Shown here piece by piece: positions 20,647 to 31,031 of a DNA stretch of 64,000 bases (position 1 is its first letter; the number at the start of each line of letters is the position of its first letter). The translations under genes were made by a program, and so were the position numbers. The notes under the pieces were generated by a model that saw only the letters and a program-made list of their open reading frames with translations, was not told the origin of the DNA and did no database searches. Origin of the DNA: Mycolicibacterium brisbanense (GTDB lineage: Bacteria > Actinomycetota > Actinomycetes > Mycobacteriales > Mycobacteriaceae); the NCBI RefSeq assembly GCF_001570425.1, contig NZ_BCSX01000015.1, positions 124,001-188,000 on the forward strand, in the 5' to 3' direction.

Positions 20647-21162
20647 GTGAGCGCCGAAACAGACGCTCCGCGGGCACTGTTAGCCCTCTATGACGAGGCG
20701 CTGCCAGTGGTGTACGGGTATTTCGCCCGGCGCTGCGGTGACCGCGGAACTGCCGAGGACCTGACGTCGGAGACGTTCCTGGCGGCGATGGATGCCGCCC
20801 GCAAACCGTCCCCGCCGCAGCTCTCGGTGCCGTGGCTGATCGGGGTGGCCCGGCACAAGCTCGCCGACCACTACCGGCGCCGCCACGACCGATTGACCGT
20901 CCCGGTCGCCGAGTTGCCCGAGCCGGTCGACCCGGCCGACGACTGGGATGCCGAGCTGGACCGCATCGTGGCCGAAAGTGTGCTGGCCCGGCTGCCCGAG
21001 CAACATCGCACCGTGCTCGCACTGCGCTACATGGACGACTGCTCAGTGCCCGAATGTGCCGAGCTGATCGGTCGCACCGTGCAGGCCACCGAAGCCCTGT
21101 TGGTACGGGCCCGCAGGGCGTTTCGAACGCAGTATCCAGGACCGGAAGGAGGGAAGTCATGA
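20647..21162 (+). CDS. ECF-type RNA polymerase sigma factor
   Basis: A 171-residue sigma-70 family protein. Region 2 is ALLALYDEALPVVYGYFARRCGDRGTAEDLTSETFLAAM, with the -10-binding FLAAMDAARK. Region 4 is PEQHRTVLALRYMDDCSVPECAELIGRTVQATEALLVRARRAFR. GTG at 20647 is chosen; an upstream in-frame extension is unsupported. The stop overlaps the ATG of the glyoxalase-like gene as ATGA, so the two are made together. No classical zinc-binding anti-sigma is seen nearby; the partner may play that role. Confidence 0.88.
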   Translation: MSAETDAPRALLALYDEALPVVYGYFARRCGDRGTAEDLTSETFLAAMDAARKPSPPQLSVPWLIGVARHKLADHYRRRHDRLTVPVAELPEPVDPADDWDAELDRIVAESVLARLPEQHRTVLALRYMDDCSVPECAELIGRTVQATEALLVRARRAFRTQYPGPEGGKS

Positions 21163-22445
21163 TCAACAACAACCACGATCCGCTGACCGTGCTGACTGAC
21201 GCCGACCTCCCGGTTTCCCCCGATCCGCAGTTCGCGGCGCGGCTGCGAGCGCGTCTGGAATCGGCTCTCACACTTCCGAATCGAACGCAAGGAGTTGTCA
21301 TGACCGGCACCGATACCGCTATCGCAGACCTCAATGCACCCGGCGTCACCGCGCAGGAACCACCCCGCAGTGCCGCACTCCCTTACCTGGCCGTGCCCGA
21401 CGCCCGCGCCGCCATCGCGTGGTACATCGAGGCACTCGGTGCGGTGCAGGTGGGCGAGCCGATCGTGATGGATGACGGCCGCATCGGCCACGCCGAACTC
21501 AGCCTCGCCGGGGGCCGGTTGTACCTCGCCGACGAATTCCCGGAGATCGGCATCAAGTCCCCAGCGCCACAATCGGTTTCGGTGAGTCTGATATTGCACG
21601 TCCCCGACACCGACGCAGCGTTGAATCGAGCCCGCCGCTACGGCGCACAGGTGCAGCGAGAACCGTATGAAAACTACGGATCGCGCATCGCGACCATCCT
21701 CGACCCTTCCGGCCACCGCTGGATGTTGTCCGGCCCGATGACTGGTGCCCCGGCCCTGATCCAGCACGGTGACGTCGGGTACATCTCGGTGTGGGCCCCG
21801 GACCCCGACAAGGCCGCGGCGTTCTACGGTCATGTGCTGGGCTGGATCTACGACCCGGTCGCCCGAAAGGTCACCAACACCGTGCAGCACGTCGGGATCT
21901 ATCCGATGCCCGGTGCGCCAACGCTGTTCTGCTGCTACGCCGTCGACGATCTCGATGCAGCCCGGCAGGCCATCATCGCCGGGGGCGGCACGGTCGGGGA
22001 ACCCGACGCACGCGAATTCGGCACGATCCTCGACGCCACCGATCCCAGCGGAACCGCCTTCGCCGTGTTCCAACCGTCCACCGAGGTTCCCCGCCCCGCC
22101 CTTAATGGCGCAGGGCCAGGCGAACTTTCGTACCTCACCTACGAAGTGACCGATTCAGCGGCGTTCAAGGAGTTCTACGGCCGGGTGCTGGGCTGGACGT
22201 TCGAGCCGGGGCGGATCCAAGACGGCTGGGCCGTCGAGGGCAGCCAACCGATGTCGGGAATGGCCGGCGGCAGCGCGACCACCACGACCGTGCCGATGTG
22301 GACCGTCACCGACATCGAGGCCGCTGTCGCGCGCGTGCGGGAAGCCGGCGGGACCGTGCTGCAGGAACCGAGCCAGCAACCGTACGGATTGATGGCCGAG
22401 TGCACCGACGACCAGGGCAGCCGGTTCTACCTCGGCCAGTTCTAG
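21159..22445 (+). CDS. Three-module glyoxalase/VOC protein with anti-sigma-like N-terminus
   Basis: A 428-residue protein with an unusual layout. Residues 1-45 (DPLTVLTDADLPVSPDPQFAARLRARLE) resemble the short N-terminal tail found in partners of ECF sigma factors. Three beta-alpha-beta-beta-beta VOC modules follow: ALPYLAVPDARAAIAWYIEALG, GYISVWAPDPDKAAAFYGHVLGW and LTYEVTDSAAFKEFYGRVLGW. Translational coupling to the sigma gene supports a regulatory or sensory link. The metal ligands are not obvious in all modules, so catalysis is uncertain. Confidence 0.72.
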   Translation: MINNNHDPLTVLTDADLPVSPDPQFAARLRARLESALTLPNRTQGVVMTGTDTAIADLNAPGVTAQEPPRSAALPYLAVPDARAAIAWYIEALGAVQVGEPIVMDDGRIGHAELSLAGGRLYLADEFPEIGIKSPAPQSVSVSLILHVPDTDAALNRARRYGAQVQREPYENYGSRIATILDPSGHRWMLSGPMTGAPALIQHGDVGYISVWAPDPDKAAAFYGHVLGWIYDPVARKVTNTVQHVGIYPMPGAPTLFCCYAVDDLDAARQAIIAGGGTVGEPDAREFGTILDATDPSGTAFAVFQPSTEVPRPALNGAGPGELSYLTYEVTDSAAFKEFYGRVLGWTFEPGRIQDGWAVEGSQPMSGMAGGSATTTTVPMWTVTDIEAAVARVREAGGTVLQEPSQQPYGLMAECTDDQGSRFYLGQF

Positions 22446-22468
22446 AACGAGCCGTTTCCAGAGGGAAG

Positions 22469-23644
22469 TCAGCCGAGGACGTCGGCGATGGGAGCGCCTG
22501 CGGCGATCTTGCTGCGGACCTTCATCACCTTGCCCGGCATACCGCCGCCGACCACTCCGACGAGCACGCCGTCACGCTCGTAGTAGGCCAGGAACTTGCG
22601 GCCGTCGTCCTCGACGACATGCACGGTGTCCTCGGCCTCTGGCTCGCCGAGGCATTGGATCTTGACGTCGTACTGGTCGCTCCAGAAGTACGGCACCGAG
22701 CTCACCGACGACGCCTCCTGGCCGAGCAGCGCAGGGACCAGAGCACGCGCCTGATCGGCAACGTTGCTCCAATGTTCCACGCGCACTTGGTCTCCGACGG
22801 CGGTACGCCATGACGCCACATCGCCGATCGCCCACACATCGGCGATGTTCGTCCGGCCGACCTCGTCGCACACCACGCCGTTGTCGAGCGCGACTCCGCT
22901 GCCGTCCAGCCATTCGATGGCCGGATGCGAGCCGATGCCCACCACGACCAGGTCGGCGTCCAACTCGGTGCCGTCGCCCAGCACCACCTGCTCGACCTTG
23001 TCGGTGCCGCGGACCTCGGTGACACCGACGCCGCAGCGGACATCGACCCCCTCGGCTTGGTGCAGCCGGGTGACCAGAGCGCCGATCGTCTCGCCCAGCA
23101 CCGACGCCAGCGGCGTCGGCTGCGGCTCAACCAGCGTGACCTCCACACCGAGCTTGCGCAGGCTCGCTGCCACCTCACAGCCGATGAAGCCGGCCCCGAC
23201 CACCACGGCGCGCCGGGCCGATCCGGCATCGGCACGCAGCGCCAGGCTCTCGTCGTAGGACCGCAGCACTCGGATACCCGGCAGGTCCGGGAAAGAGCGA
23301 ATGCGCTTGGGTACCAAGCCCGTCGCGATGATCAGCTGGTCGTAGACGACGACGCTGCCGTCGGCCAGCGTGACCGACTTGGCACCGGTGTCCACCGACT
23401 GCGCGGCCGAACCGAGGCGCAACGTGATGTTGTTGTCTGCATAGAATTCGGCGGGCTTGAGCGTGACGTCATCGGTTTCGGCGCGCAGCACTTCCTTGGA
23501 CAGCGGTGGCCGATCGTAGGGCAGATGGTCCTCGTCGCTGACGATCGTGATCGCTCCGGAGTACTCCGAACGTCGCAGCTGCTCGGCGGTCCGGGCAGCC
23601 GCGAGGCCGCCTCCGACGATGACGATGCCCCCAGGTGTAGTCAC
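22469..23644 (-). CDS. FAD-dependent ferredoxin reductase-like oxidoreductase
   Basis: A 391-residue pyridine-nucleotide-disulfide-type flavoprotein without a redox disulfide. FAD motif GGGLAAARTAEQLRRSEY at the N-terminus, NAD(P) motif VVVGAGFIGCEVAASLRKLG in the middle, and the second FAD motif VWAIGDVASW. It resembles reductases that feed ferredoxins and P450s. It lies downstream of the AsnC regulator in the same direction with a hairpin between them, so it may have its own promoter. Confidence 0.88.
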   Translation of the reverse strand: MTTPGGIVIVGGGLAAARTAEQLRRSEYSGAITIVSDEDHLPYDRPPLSKEVLRAETDDVTLKPAEFYADNNITLRLGSAAQSVDTGAKSVTLADGSVVVYDQLIIATGLVPKRIRSFPDLPGIRVLRSYDESLALRADAGSARRAVVVGAGFIGCEVAASLRKLGVEVTLVEPQPTPLASVLGETIGALVTRLHQAEGVDVRCGVGVTEVRGTDKVEQVVLGDGTELDADLVVVGIGSHPAIEWLDGSGVALDNGVVCDEVGRTNIADVWAIGDVASWRTAVGDQVRVEHWSNVADQARALVPALLGQEASSVSSVPYFWSDQYDVKIQCLGEPEAEDTVHVVEDDGRKFLAYYERDGVLVGVVGGGMPGKVMKVRSKIAAGAPIADVLG

Positions 23645-23671
23645 GAGGGGGTTTCTACACGATCATCCCGC

Positions 23672-23689
23672 AGGGTGGTAGGCCACCCT
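23672..23689. promoter_or_regulatory. Inverted repeat between asnC and the reductase gene
   Basis: AGGGTGG, 4 bases, CCACCCT. It lies 28-45 bases before the reductase start on the minus strand and just after the asnC stop. It could be a weak terminator of the AsnC gene or an operator of the reductase. Confidence 0.45.
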
Positions 23690-23702
23690 ACTCAAGGCGC
23701 TG

Positions 23703-24149
23703 TTACGGTCTGGCCCGCTCGATGAGCCTGGAGAGCACCACGATGCTCTCGCTGCGCTCGATGTCGGCACTGGCCCGGATGCGCTCCAGCGCCTCCTCGA
23801 GGTGCCGCATGTCGCGCGCGAGGACATGCAAGATGGCGTCGGCGGTGCCGGTTACCGTTGCGGCACTGACGACTTCGGGAATGCCGACCCACGCCGCCCG
23901 CAGCTCGGCGGGCGCGATGGTGCCATGGCAGAACACCTGAACGTAGGCCTCGGTACGCCATCCCAGTGCGTTGGGATCAACCACGGTGGTGAAGCCACGG
24001 ATCACCCCGTCGGCGATCATGCGGTCCACTCGCCGTTTGACCGCGGGCGCCGAAAGGCTCACCCGCTGTCCGATCTCGGCGTAGGTGGCCCGGGCGTGTT
24101 CGGCCAGCTCGGCGAGGATCTGCTCGTCGGTCTCGTCAAGACGTTCCAT
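23703..24149 (-). CDS. Lrp/AsnC-family transcriptional regulator
   Basis: A 148-residue protein with the N-terminal helix-turn-helix DETDEQILAELAEHARATYAEIGQRVSLSAPAVKRRVDRM and a C-terminal RAM/ACT-like domain. ATG at 24149 is chosen: it starts MERLDETDEQ, the family's usual beginning. It is divergent from the DDAH-rocD operon and very likely regulates it in response to arginine or ornithine, by analogy with similar mycobacterial clusters. Confidence 0.88.
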   Translation of the reverse strand: MERLDETDEQILAELAEHARATYAEIGQRVSLSAPAVKRRVDRMIADGVIRGFTTVVDPNALGWRTEAYVQVFCHGTIAPAELRAAWVGIPEVVSAATVTGTADAILHVLARDMRHLEEALERIRASADIERSESIVVLSRLIERARP

Positions 24150-24164
24150 GTCGTTCCTCTGCAC

Positions 24165-24231
24165 GCAACAAAACACCGCAACGCTGCTGTTGTTGCAATG
24201 TATCGCTGGTATGCGCGCAATAACCAGCGAT
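24165..24231. promoter_or_regulatory. Divergent control region with two inverted repeats
   Basis: Between asnC and the DDAH-like gene. One repeat is GCAACAA (24165-24171) paired with TTGTTGC (24190-24196). A second is ATCGCTGGT (24202-24210) paired with ACCAGCGAT (24223-24231), centred on the palindrome TGCGCGCA. These are reasonable binding sites for the AsnC regulator. Confidence 0.6.
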
Positions 24232-24265
24232 TGATTGCGTGACGGCGGGTTTCTATGGTCGATTC

Positions 24266-25111
24266 ATGACAACACTGCACGATGTCATGCCCACGTCCGC
24301 GCCCACACCTCGCCGGGCCACCACCCGCCGCTACGCCATGACAGAACCCCGGTTTTTCGCCGTGGAGTACGCGATCAATCCATGGATGGACACCTCGAAC
24401 CCGGTTGACCCGAAGCGCGCGGTGCAGCAGTGGGAGGCGCTGCGTCGGACCTACCTGGACCTCGGCCATACCGTCGACCTCGTCGCGCCCCGCGCGGGCT
24501 TACCCGACATGGTGTACGCCGCCAACGGCGGCATCATCGTCGGCGACACCGCCGTGGTCGCGAGGTTCGCGTACCCGCAACGCGCGCCCGAGGCCGACGC
24601 CTACGCCGATTGGATGGCTGCACGTGGCTTCACACTCGCCCGTACCCGACATGTTAACGAGGGTCAGGGCGACCTCCTCGTCGTCGGATCAACCTTGTTG
24701 GCGGGCTGGGGTTTTCGCACAGAACGCGACGCGCACGACGAGATCGCCGCCATCACAGGACTGCCCGTGGTGAGCCTGGAACTCGTCGACCCGCGCTTCT
24801 ACCACCTCGACACCGCGCTGGCCGTGCTCGACGACACCACGGTCGCCTACTACCCGCCGGCGTTCACCGATGCCGGCCGGACTCAGATAGCTGAGCTGTT
24901 TCCCGATGCCATCGAGGTCGGCGACGCCGACGCCCATGTGCTGGGCCTCAATGTCGTCTCCGATGGACGTCACGTCGTGATGCCTGCGGCAGCCACCGGT
25001 TTCGCGACCCAACTCCATGACGCCGGTTTCGAGCCGATCGGCGTCGACCTCACCGAGCTGTTGAAAGGCGGCGGATCCGTCAAATGTTGCACCCTGGAAC
25101 TACACCCGTGA
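24266..25111 (+). CDS. Dimethylarginine dimethylaminohydrolase-like guanidino hydrolase
   Basis: A 281-residue member of the amidinotransferase/DDAH/arginine deiminase superfamily. Motifs are MVYAANGGIIVGD, the His of FYHLDTALAVLD and the nucleophile Cys274 in GGGSVKCCTLELHP. The family hydrolyses guanidino groups; in similar mycobacterial clusters the true substrate may be methylated arginine or arginine itself. ATG at 24266 is chosen. It heads an operon with rocD and overlaps it by GTGA, so the product, ornithine or citrulline, probably flows to RocD or related enzymes. Confidence 0.85.
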   Translation: MTTLHDVMPTSAPTPRRATTRRYAMTEPRFFAVEYAINPWMDTSNPVDPKRAVQQWEALRRTYLDLGHTVDLVAPRAGLPDMVYAANGGIIVGDTAVVARFAYPQRAPEADAYADWMAARGFTLARTRHVNEGQGDLLVVGSTLLAGWGFRTERDAHDEIAAITGLPVVSLELVDPRFYHLDTALAVLDDTTVAYYPPAFTDAGRTQIAELFPDAIEVGDADAHVLGLNVVSDGRHVVMPAAATGFATQLHDAGFEPIGVDLTELLKGGGSVKCCTLELHP

Positions 25112-26349
25112 GCATGCTGGATGGCGTGGACACCGACACCGTCTCCGCAGCCATCGCACTCGACGATCGCTACGTCGCACACAATTACGCGCCGCTGCCG
25201 GTGGTGGCCGCGAGCGCTGAGGGGGTGTGGATCACCGATGTGACCGGCCGCCGGTACCTGGACTTCCTCGCGGCGTATTCGGCCGTCAACTTCGGCCATC
25301 GTCACCCGGAGATCATCGCGACCGCGCACGCCCAGCTCGACACCCTCACGCTCGTCAGCCGCGCATTCCACTCCGATCGGCTGGCACCCTTCTGCGCCGC
25401 ACTGGCTGGGCTGTGCGGCAAAGACATGGTGCTACCGATGAACAGCGGCGCCGAGGCCGTCGAGAGCGGAATCAAGGTGGCCCGCAAGTGGGGCACCGAC
25501 GTCAAGCGCGTGGCCCCGGACGCTGCCAATATCGTGGTCGCCCAGAACAACTTCCACGGCCGGACCACCACGATCATCAGCTTCTCCGACGACGAGACCG
25601 CGCGCCGCGGCTTCGGCCCGTACACCCCCGGGTTCCGCGCGGTGCCGTTCGGTGACGCCGACGCACTGGCCGCTGCGGTCGACGACAACACGGTCGCGGT
25701 GCTGATCGAGCCCATCCAGGGCGAGGCCGGGATCATCGTCCCGCCCGCCGAATTCTTGCCGCGGGTCCGCCAGATCTGCACCGAGCGCAACGTGCTGATG
25801 ATCGCCGACGAGATCCAGTCCGGGCTCGGTCGCACCGGACGCACGTTCGCCTGCGAGCACTGGGACGTCGTCCCCGATGTCTACTTGCTGGGCAAGGCAC
25901 TCGGTGGCGGCGTCTTGCCACTGTCGGCAGTGGTGGCCGACCGCGACGTGCTGGGTGTGCTGCATCCAGGCGAGCACGGTTCCACCTTCGGCGGTAACCC
26001 ACTGGCCGCCGCGATCGGCAGCACCGTGGTGACCATGCTGCAGCGTGGTGAATTCCAGTCCCGCTCAGCAGAACTCGGCGAGCACCTGCACAGCCGGCTA
26101 CGGAGCTTGATCGGTCACGGCGTTCAGGCGGTGCGGGGTCTCGGGCTGTGGGCAGGCGTGGACATCGACCCGGAACTCGGCACCGGCAAGCAGCTGTGTC
26201 TGGCGCTGGCCCAACGTGGCGTGCTCGCCAAGGACACCCACGGGTCCACGCTGCGGTTCGCCCCGCCCCTGGTGGTCACCGCTGACGAGATCGACTGGGC
26301 CATCGATCAATTCGCCGACGCGCTCACCGACGCGCGCCAGTCGCGTTAG
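25108..26349 (+). CDS. rocD: Ornithine-oxo-acid aminotransferase
   Basis: A 413-residue PLP-dependent class III aminotransferase. The PLP lysine is in YLLGKALGGG; other motifs are MNSGAEAVESGIKVARKWG, ADEIQSGLGRTG and GSTFGGNPLA. RocD converts ornithine and 2-oxoglutarate to glutamate semialdehyde and glutamate, the exit of the arginine route. The GTG start at 25108 overlaps the preceding stop as GTGA; ATG at 25114 is an alternative. It is followed by a palindromic element and converges with the SDR gene. Confidence 0.93.
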   Translation: MSMLDGVDTDTVSAAIALDDRYVAHNYAPLPVVAASAEGVWITDVTGRRYLDFLAAYSAVNFGHRHPEIIATAHAQLDTLTLVSRAFHSDRLAPFCAALAGLCGKDMVLPMNSGAEAVESGIKVARKWGTDVKRVAPDAANIVVAQNNFHGRTTTIISFSDDETARRGFGPYTPGFRAVPFGDADALAAAVDDNTVAVLIEPIQGEAGIIVPPAEFLPRVRQICTERNVLMIADEIQSGLGRTGRTFACEHWDVVPDVYLLGKALGGGVLPLSAVVADRDVLGVLHPGEHGSTFGGNPLAAAIGSTVVTMLQRGEFQSRSAELGEHLHSRLRSLIGHGVQAVRGLGLWAGVDIDPELGTGKQLCLALAQRGVLAKDTHGSTLRFAPPLVVTADEIDWAIDQFADALTDARQSR

Positions 26350-26353
26350 CTGG

Positions 26354-26412
26354 GCGAGCAGACACCGCGGTGCGCCAACCGCGGCGTGTCGCGGACTTTG
26401 ACGTCTGCTCGC
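26354..26412. repeat. Palindromic intergenic element between convergent genes
   Basis: The inverted repeat GCGAGCAGAC ... GTCTGCTCGC (10 bases each) has a 39-base central part that itself contains CCGCGGTGCG/CCGCGGC-like pairing. It could be an REP-type repeat or a bidirectional terminator for rocD and the SDR. Confidence 0.6.
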
Positions 26413-26421
26413 GGGAGAAAC

Positions 26422-27303
<882 letters not shown>

Positions 27304-27316
27304 CTAACAGCAAAAG

Positions 27317-27330
27317 TAGAACGTGTTCTA
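27317..27330. promoter_or_regulatory. KstR-type operator
   Basis: TAGAACGTGTTCTA fits the published KstR consensus TnnAACnnGTTnnA at every fixed position and is a near-perfect palindrome. It lies between the SDR start and the arcA stop. KstR represses cholesterol catabolism genes in mycobacteria. Confidence 0.75.
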
Positions 27331-27371
27331 GCCCCAGTCGCGACCTGGCCGGATACGAAGTTGTCCGCCCG

Positions 27372-28616
27372 TCACCACTGCACCGGGTCGCGGATGATCG
27401 GGCAGGTCATGCAGTGCCCGCCGCCGCGGCCTCGGCCGAGTTCCGCGCCGACGATGGTGATCACCTCGATGCCCGCCTTGCGCAGCAGCGAGTTGGTGTG
27501 GGTGTTGCGGTCGTAGGCGAACACCACGCCCGGTTCGACGGCAACCAAGTTGTTGCCGCTGTCCCACTGCTGACGCTCGGAATCGTATTTCGTGCCACCG
27601 GTTTCCACGACGCGCAGGCGACCGAGCCCCAGCTCGGCGGCAACCATCTCGACGAACGGTTTGGTGGCTTCCTCGACCTCCACCCCCGGCGCGGTATCGC
27701 TGGGGCGCAGCACGAACGTCTGGATCGCATCGACGATCTCGGGATAGATGGTGACCACGTCACGGTCGGCGAAGGTGAAGACGGTATCGAGATGCATCGC
27801 CGAGCGCAGCTTCGGCATGCCCGCCACGAGCACTTTCTCGGCCGCTTCGTTGGCGAACAGCTCAGCTGCCACCTGCGTGATGGCCTGCCGCGATGTCCGC
27901 TCGCTCATCCCGATCAACACGATGCCGTTGCCGGGCACCATGACGTCCCCACCCTCGATGGTCGACAGCCCCCAGCTCTCTTCGGGATCGCCCCACCACA
28001 CGGTGGCCCCGACATAATCGGGATGGAACATGTAGATGGCCTTCATCAGCAGCGTCTCGTCGTGACGGGCCGGCCAGAACAGCGGATTGAGCGTCAGGCC
28101 ACCGTAGATCCAGCAGGTGGTGTCGCGGGTGTAAAGGGTGTTGGGCAACGGCGGCATGAGGTATTCGGTGATGCCGGCGGCCTCCCGCGCCAAAGAGCGG
28201 TAACCCGAACACATTTCGGGAGGAAGGTCACGTATCGACATCCCGCCGATCAACAGTTCGGCGAGCCGTCGTGACGTGAGTGAGTCGAGGAAGCCGCGGG
28301 TGTCGTCGACCAGGCCGAGGCCGACCTCGTTCGGCACGATCTTGCGGTCCAGCAGCCATGCCCTGGCCTCGGGTATGTCCATGGTCTCGGTCAGCAGGTT
28401 GTGCAGCTCGACCACTTCGACCCCACGCTCGCGCATCTTGTCCATGAAGTCGAAATGGTCGCGCCGGGCATTCTGCACCCACAACACATCGTCGAACAAC
28501 AAGTCGTCACAATTGGTCGGGGTCAACCGTTCGTGGGCAAGGCCGGGCGAGCACACCAGCACCTTGCGCAGCTTGCCCACCTCGGAATGCACGCCGTAGT
28601 CCTCGGCCGAATCCAT
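27372..28616 (-). CDS. arcA: Arginine deiminase
   Basis: A 414-residue enzyme converting arginine to citrulline and ammonia. Signatures are [64 protein letters not shown] and the catalytic Cys402 in [11 protein letters not shown]. Length and motifs are normal. It is downstream of an APC permease with a 31-base gap, presumably a pair for import of arginine and its catabolism; arcB and arcC are not nearby. Confidence 0.95.
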   Translation of the reverse strand: MDSAEDYGVHSEVGKLRKVLVCSPGLAHERLTPTNCDDLLFDDVLWVQNARRDHFDFMDKMRERGVEVVELHNLLTETMDIPEARAWLLDRKIVPNEVGLGLVDDTRGFLDSLTSRRLAELLIGGMSIRDLPPEMCSGYRSLAREAAGITEYLMPPLPNTLYTRDTTCWIYGGLTLNPLFWPARHDETLLMKAIYMFHPDYVGATVWWGDPEESWGLSTIEGGDVMVPGNGIVLIGMSERTSRQAITQVAAELFANEAAEKVLVAGMPKLRSAMHLDTVFTFADRDVVTIYPEIVDAIQTFVLRPSDTAPGVEVEEATKPFVEMVAAELGLGRLRVVETGGTKYDSERQQWDSGNNLVAVEPGVVFAYDRNTHTNSLLRKAGIEVITIVGAELGRGRGGGHCMTCPIIRDPVQW

Positions 28617-28647
28617 GTCGTTTCCTCTCGTCGCACCCTCGAAATGG

Positions 28648-30096
28648 CTAGATCTGAATAGCTCCCGAAGCCAGGCCGTACACGCCGCCCGCCGCCCCGA
28701 TCAGGATGACCGCGAAAAGTGCCGCCTCGGCGGGACGGAACACGCGCAGGCCACGCTCGCGCCGTGCGGTCCAATACAGCAGGGCCCCAGGGGCGTAGAG
28801 AATGCACGACAGCAGCAGGTGATCCCACCCGGCGGCGTAGACCAGGAACAGCGTGTAGAACGTAGCCAGCGCCGCAATGACCGAGTCGGGAACCAGTGAA
28901 CGTCGGTCGCCGTACGTCTCGCGCGTGATGGTCAGTTTCAGGGCGTACCCCGCGGCCAGCAGGTACGGGATGACCGCCAGCGCCGCCGTCAGATCCAGCA
29001 TGAAGTCGAGAGCCTCGGACGTGAACAGCAGCAGGATCAGCAGCAGCTGCACAAGCCCACCCGCCATCACCAGTGCCGTAACAGGTGCGCCCTTGGCGTT
29101 CTCCCTGGCCAAAAACCTCGGCATATCGTCGGTTTTGGCCGGAATGTAGAGGATTTCGGCAGCCATCAATGTCCACGCGAGATAGGCGCCGAGCACCGAC
29201 AGGATCACCCCGACCCTGATGAAAATCGAGCCCCAGTGCCCCACAATCGATTCCAGCACCGATGCCATGGACGGCTGAGCGACTCCGGCCAACTCGGACT
29301 GCGGCAGCACGCCATAGGACGACAACGTCACGAGCATGAACACCGCCAGCACCGACAGAAAGCCGATCACGGTGGCGCGGCCGACATCCTCGCGCTTGCG
29401 GGCAAACCGCGAATACACACTGGCACCTTCGATACCCATGAACACGAAAACCGTGATCAGCATGGTGCCCTTGGCCTGATCGAAAAGCGAAGCCCAAGAG
29501 TAGTTTCCGTCGCCGCCCCAGAAGTTGTCGGCAAACACTCCGCCCTTGAACGCGATCAGGGCGATCACGATGAACACCAGGATCGGGACCACCTTGGCGA
29601 AGGTCGCGATCCGATTGATGATCGCGGCTTCCTTGACGCCCGACAGGATCAGGGTGAAGAACAACCAGACGCCCACCGACGAGCACAGCACCGCGATGAC
29701 CGTGTCCCCGGCGCCGAGCGCGGGAAACAGCGCGCTCGTCGTCGTCATGATCAAAACCCAGTACGACGTATTACCCGCGCACGCCGACGCCCAGAACCCG
29801 AACGCGGAATTGAAGCCGACGTAGTCGCCGAATCCCGCCTTCGCGTAGGCGTAGATACCGGCGTCCAGATCGGGCTTGCGCGTGGCGAGCCGCTGGAACA
29901 CGAACGCCAGCATGAGCATGCCGGTACCTGCGATGGCCCAGGCGATCAGTGCACCGGCGACGCCGGTCTCGACGCCGAAGCGGCGCGGCAACAGAAAGAC
30001 ACCAGAGCCGACCATCGATCCGACGACCATGGCGGTCAACGTCGGAAGGCTGACCTTTTGATCCTTCTCTGCTGTTTGTTGGTCGGATGCGACCAC
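28648..30096 (-). CDS. Basic amino acid / arginine-ornithine antiporter (APC family)
   Basis: A 482-residue inner-membrane transporter with about 12-13 hydrophobic segments. The N-terminal motif [23 protein letters not shown] is typical of ArcD/lysine-type APC transporters, followed by [32 protein letters not shown]. It is predicted to exchange arginine for ornithine or agmatine with the deiminase downstream. The symbol arcD fits, but the substrate is inferred. Confidence 0.85.
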   Translation of the reverse strand: MVASDQQTAEKDQKVSLPTLTAMVVGSMVGSGVFLLPRRFGVETGVAGALIAWAIAGTGMLMLAFVFQRLATRKPDLDAGIYAYAKAGFGDYVGFNSAFGFWASACAGNTSYWVLIMTTTSALFPALGAGDTVIAVLCSSVGVWLFFTLILSGVKEAAIINRIATFAKVVPILVFIVIALIAFKGGVFADNFWGGDGNYSWASLFDQAKGTMLITVFVFMGIEGASVYSRFARKREDVGRATVIGFLSVLAVFMLVTLSSYGVLPQSELAGVAQPSMASVLESIVGHWGSIFIRVGVILSVLGAYLAWTLMAAEILYIPAKTDDMPRFLARENAKGAPVTALVMAGGLVQLLLILLLFTSEALDFMLDLTAALAVIPYLLAAGYALKLTITRETYGDRRSLVPDSVIAALATFYTLFLVYAAGWDHLLLSCILYAPGALLYWTARRERGLRVFRPAEAALFAVILIGAAGGVYGLASGAIQI

Positions 30097-30126
30097 TGCC
30101 GTCCCCCCGAGTTGATCTGCCGGCTC

Positions 30127-30945
30127 TCAGAACTCCGCGATGATCTGCTGGCGTTTCGCCGTGTACTCCGTGTCCGTGATGGCGCCGGTGGCGCGCAGAG
30201 TCTCCAGCTCCTGTAGCCGTTGCGCGGTCGACGGTTCGGGAGCGGGCATGGTCGGTGCCGGCGCCGGTGCGGCCGCCGGGGCCTGCTGTGCTGCCGCACG
30301 CCGCACCACGTTGGTGACTTGTTGGCGCACCACGGGGTTGGACCTGATGTCGACGGTGCCGTTCATCGGAACGTTGTTGGCCTTGAGAATCCGCAGGATC
30401 TCCAGCAGCGGCCCGGCCTGCCCGGACAAATCGTAGGTCCGGTGGTCTTCGTCCACGGTGAACTGGGCCGGCACCAAACCGCCCACCAAAGCACTACGTT
30501 GCCAATCGATTTGATAGTCGTTGGTGGCAGGGTCGACGAGCACGACGAGTTTGCGGGAAGTGATCAGCGGCAGCCGCGTCACCGAGGCGATGACCCGGTC
30601 CTGGCTCTCGAACGGGGTCAGACCCGGCCCCTCGATCCGGAGATCGAGCTTGACCAGTGGTTGGTCGTTGATCTGGGTGCCCGTCTCGGCGATGCCGATG
30701 ACCTGAGCCAGTGCGAGCACACCCTGCTGCTCCAGGAACTGCGATTTGGCAGCCGACTTGGCGCCGTAGTTCGTCATGGCCAGCGCGACCAGGACGTCCG
30801 CCGCGGTGATCAGCAGACCGGCCCAGAACATCCACCGCACCAGGTCGCTCTCACCGATGGCGAAGTACACGATGAGGAAGATCGGCCCGACCAGGCCGCC
30901 GCACAGCAGCACCCACAGCTGAGCCTTCAAATACCGCCCGACCAC
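30127..30945 (-). CDS. Membrane protein with C-terminal SHOCT domain
   Basis: A 272-residue protein. Two transmembrane helices occupy about residues 8-60, a beta-rich soluble part follows, and a Pro/Ala-rich linker joins the C-terminal SHOCT domain (QRLQELETLRATGAITDTEYTAKRQQIIAEF). SHOCT domains are small membrane-protein modules, often oligomerising. It precedes the permease on the same strand by 30 bases and could be co-transcribed. The role is unknown. Confidence 0.75.
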   Translation of the reverse strand: MVGRYLKAQLWVLLCGGLVGPIFLIVYFAIGESDLVRWMFWAGLLITAADVLVALAMTNYGAKSAAKSQFLEQQGVLALAQVIGIAETGTQINDQPLVKLDLRIEGPGLTPFESQDRVIASVTRLPLITSRKLVVLVDPATNDYQIDWQRSALVGGLVPAQFTVDEDHRTYDLSGQAGPLLEILRILKANNVPMNGTVDIRSNPVVRQQVTNVVRRAAAQQAPAAAPAPAPTMPAPEPSTAQRLQELETLRATGAITDTEYTAKRQQIIAEF

Positions 30946-31031
30946 GTGACCCTCCTCGGATCGCCGATACGGGTGTCAGATTATCGCCATTCATGCTCGA
31001 TGTCTGGGGTGCGCGCAGGAAACTTACGGCT

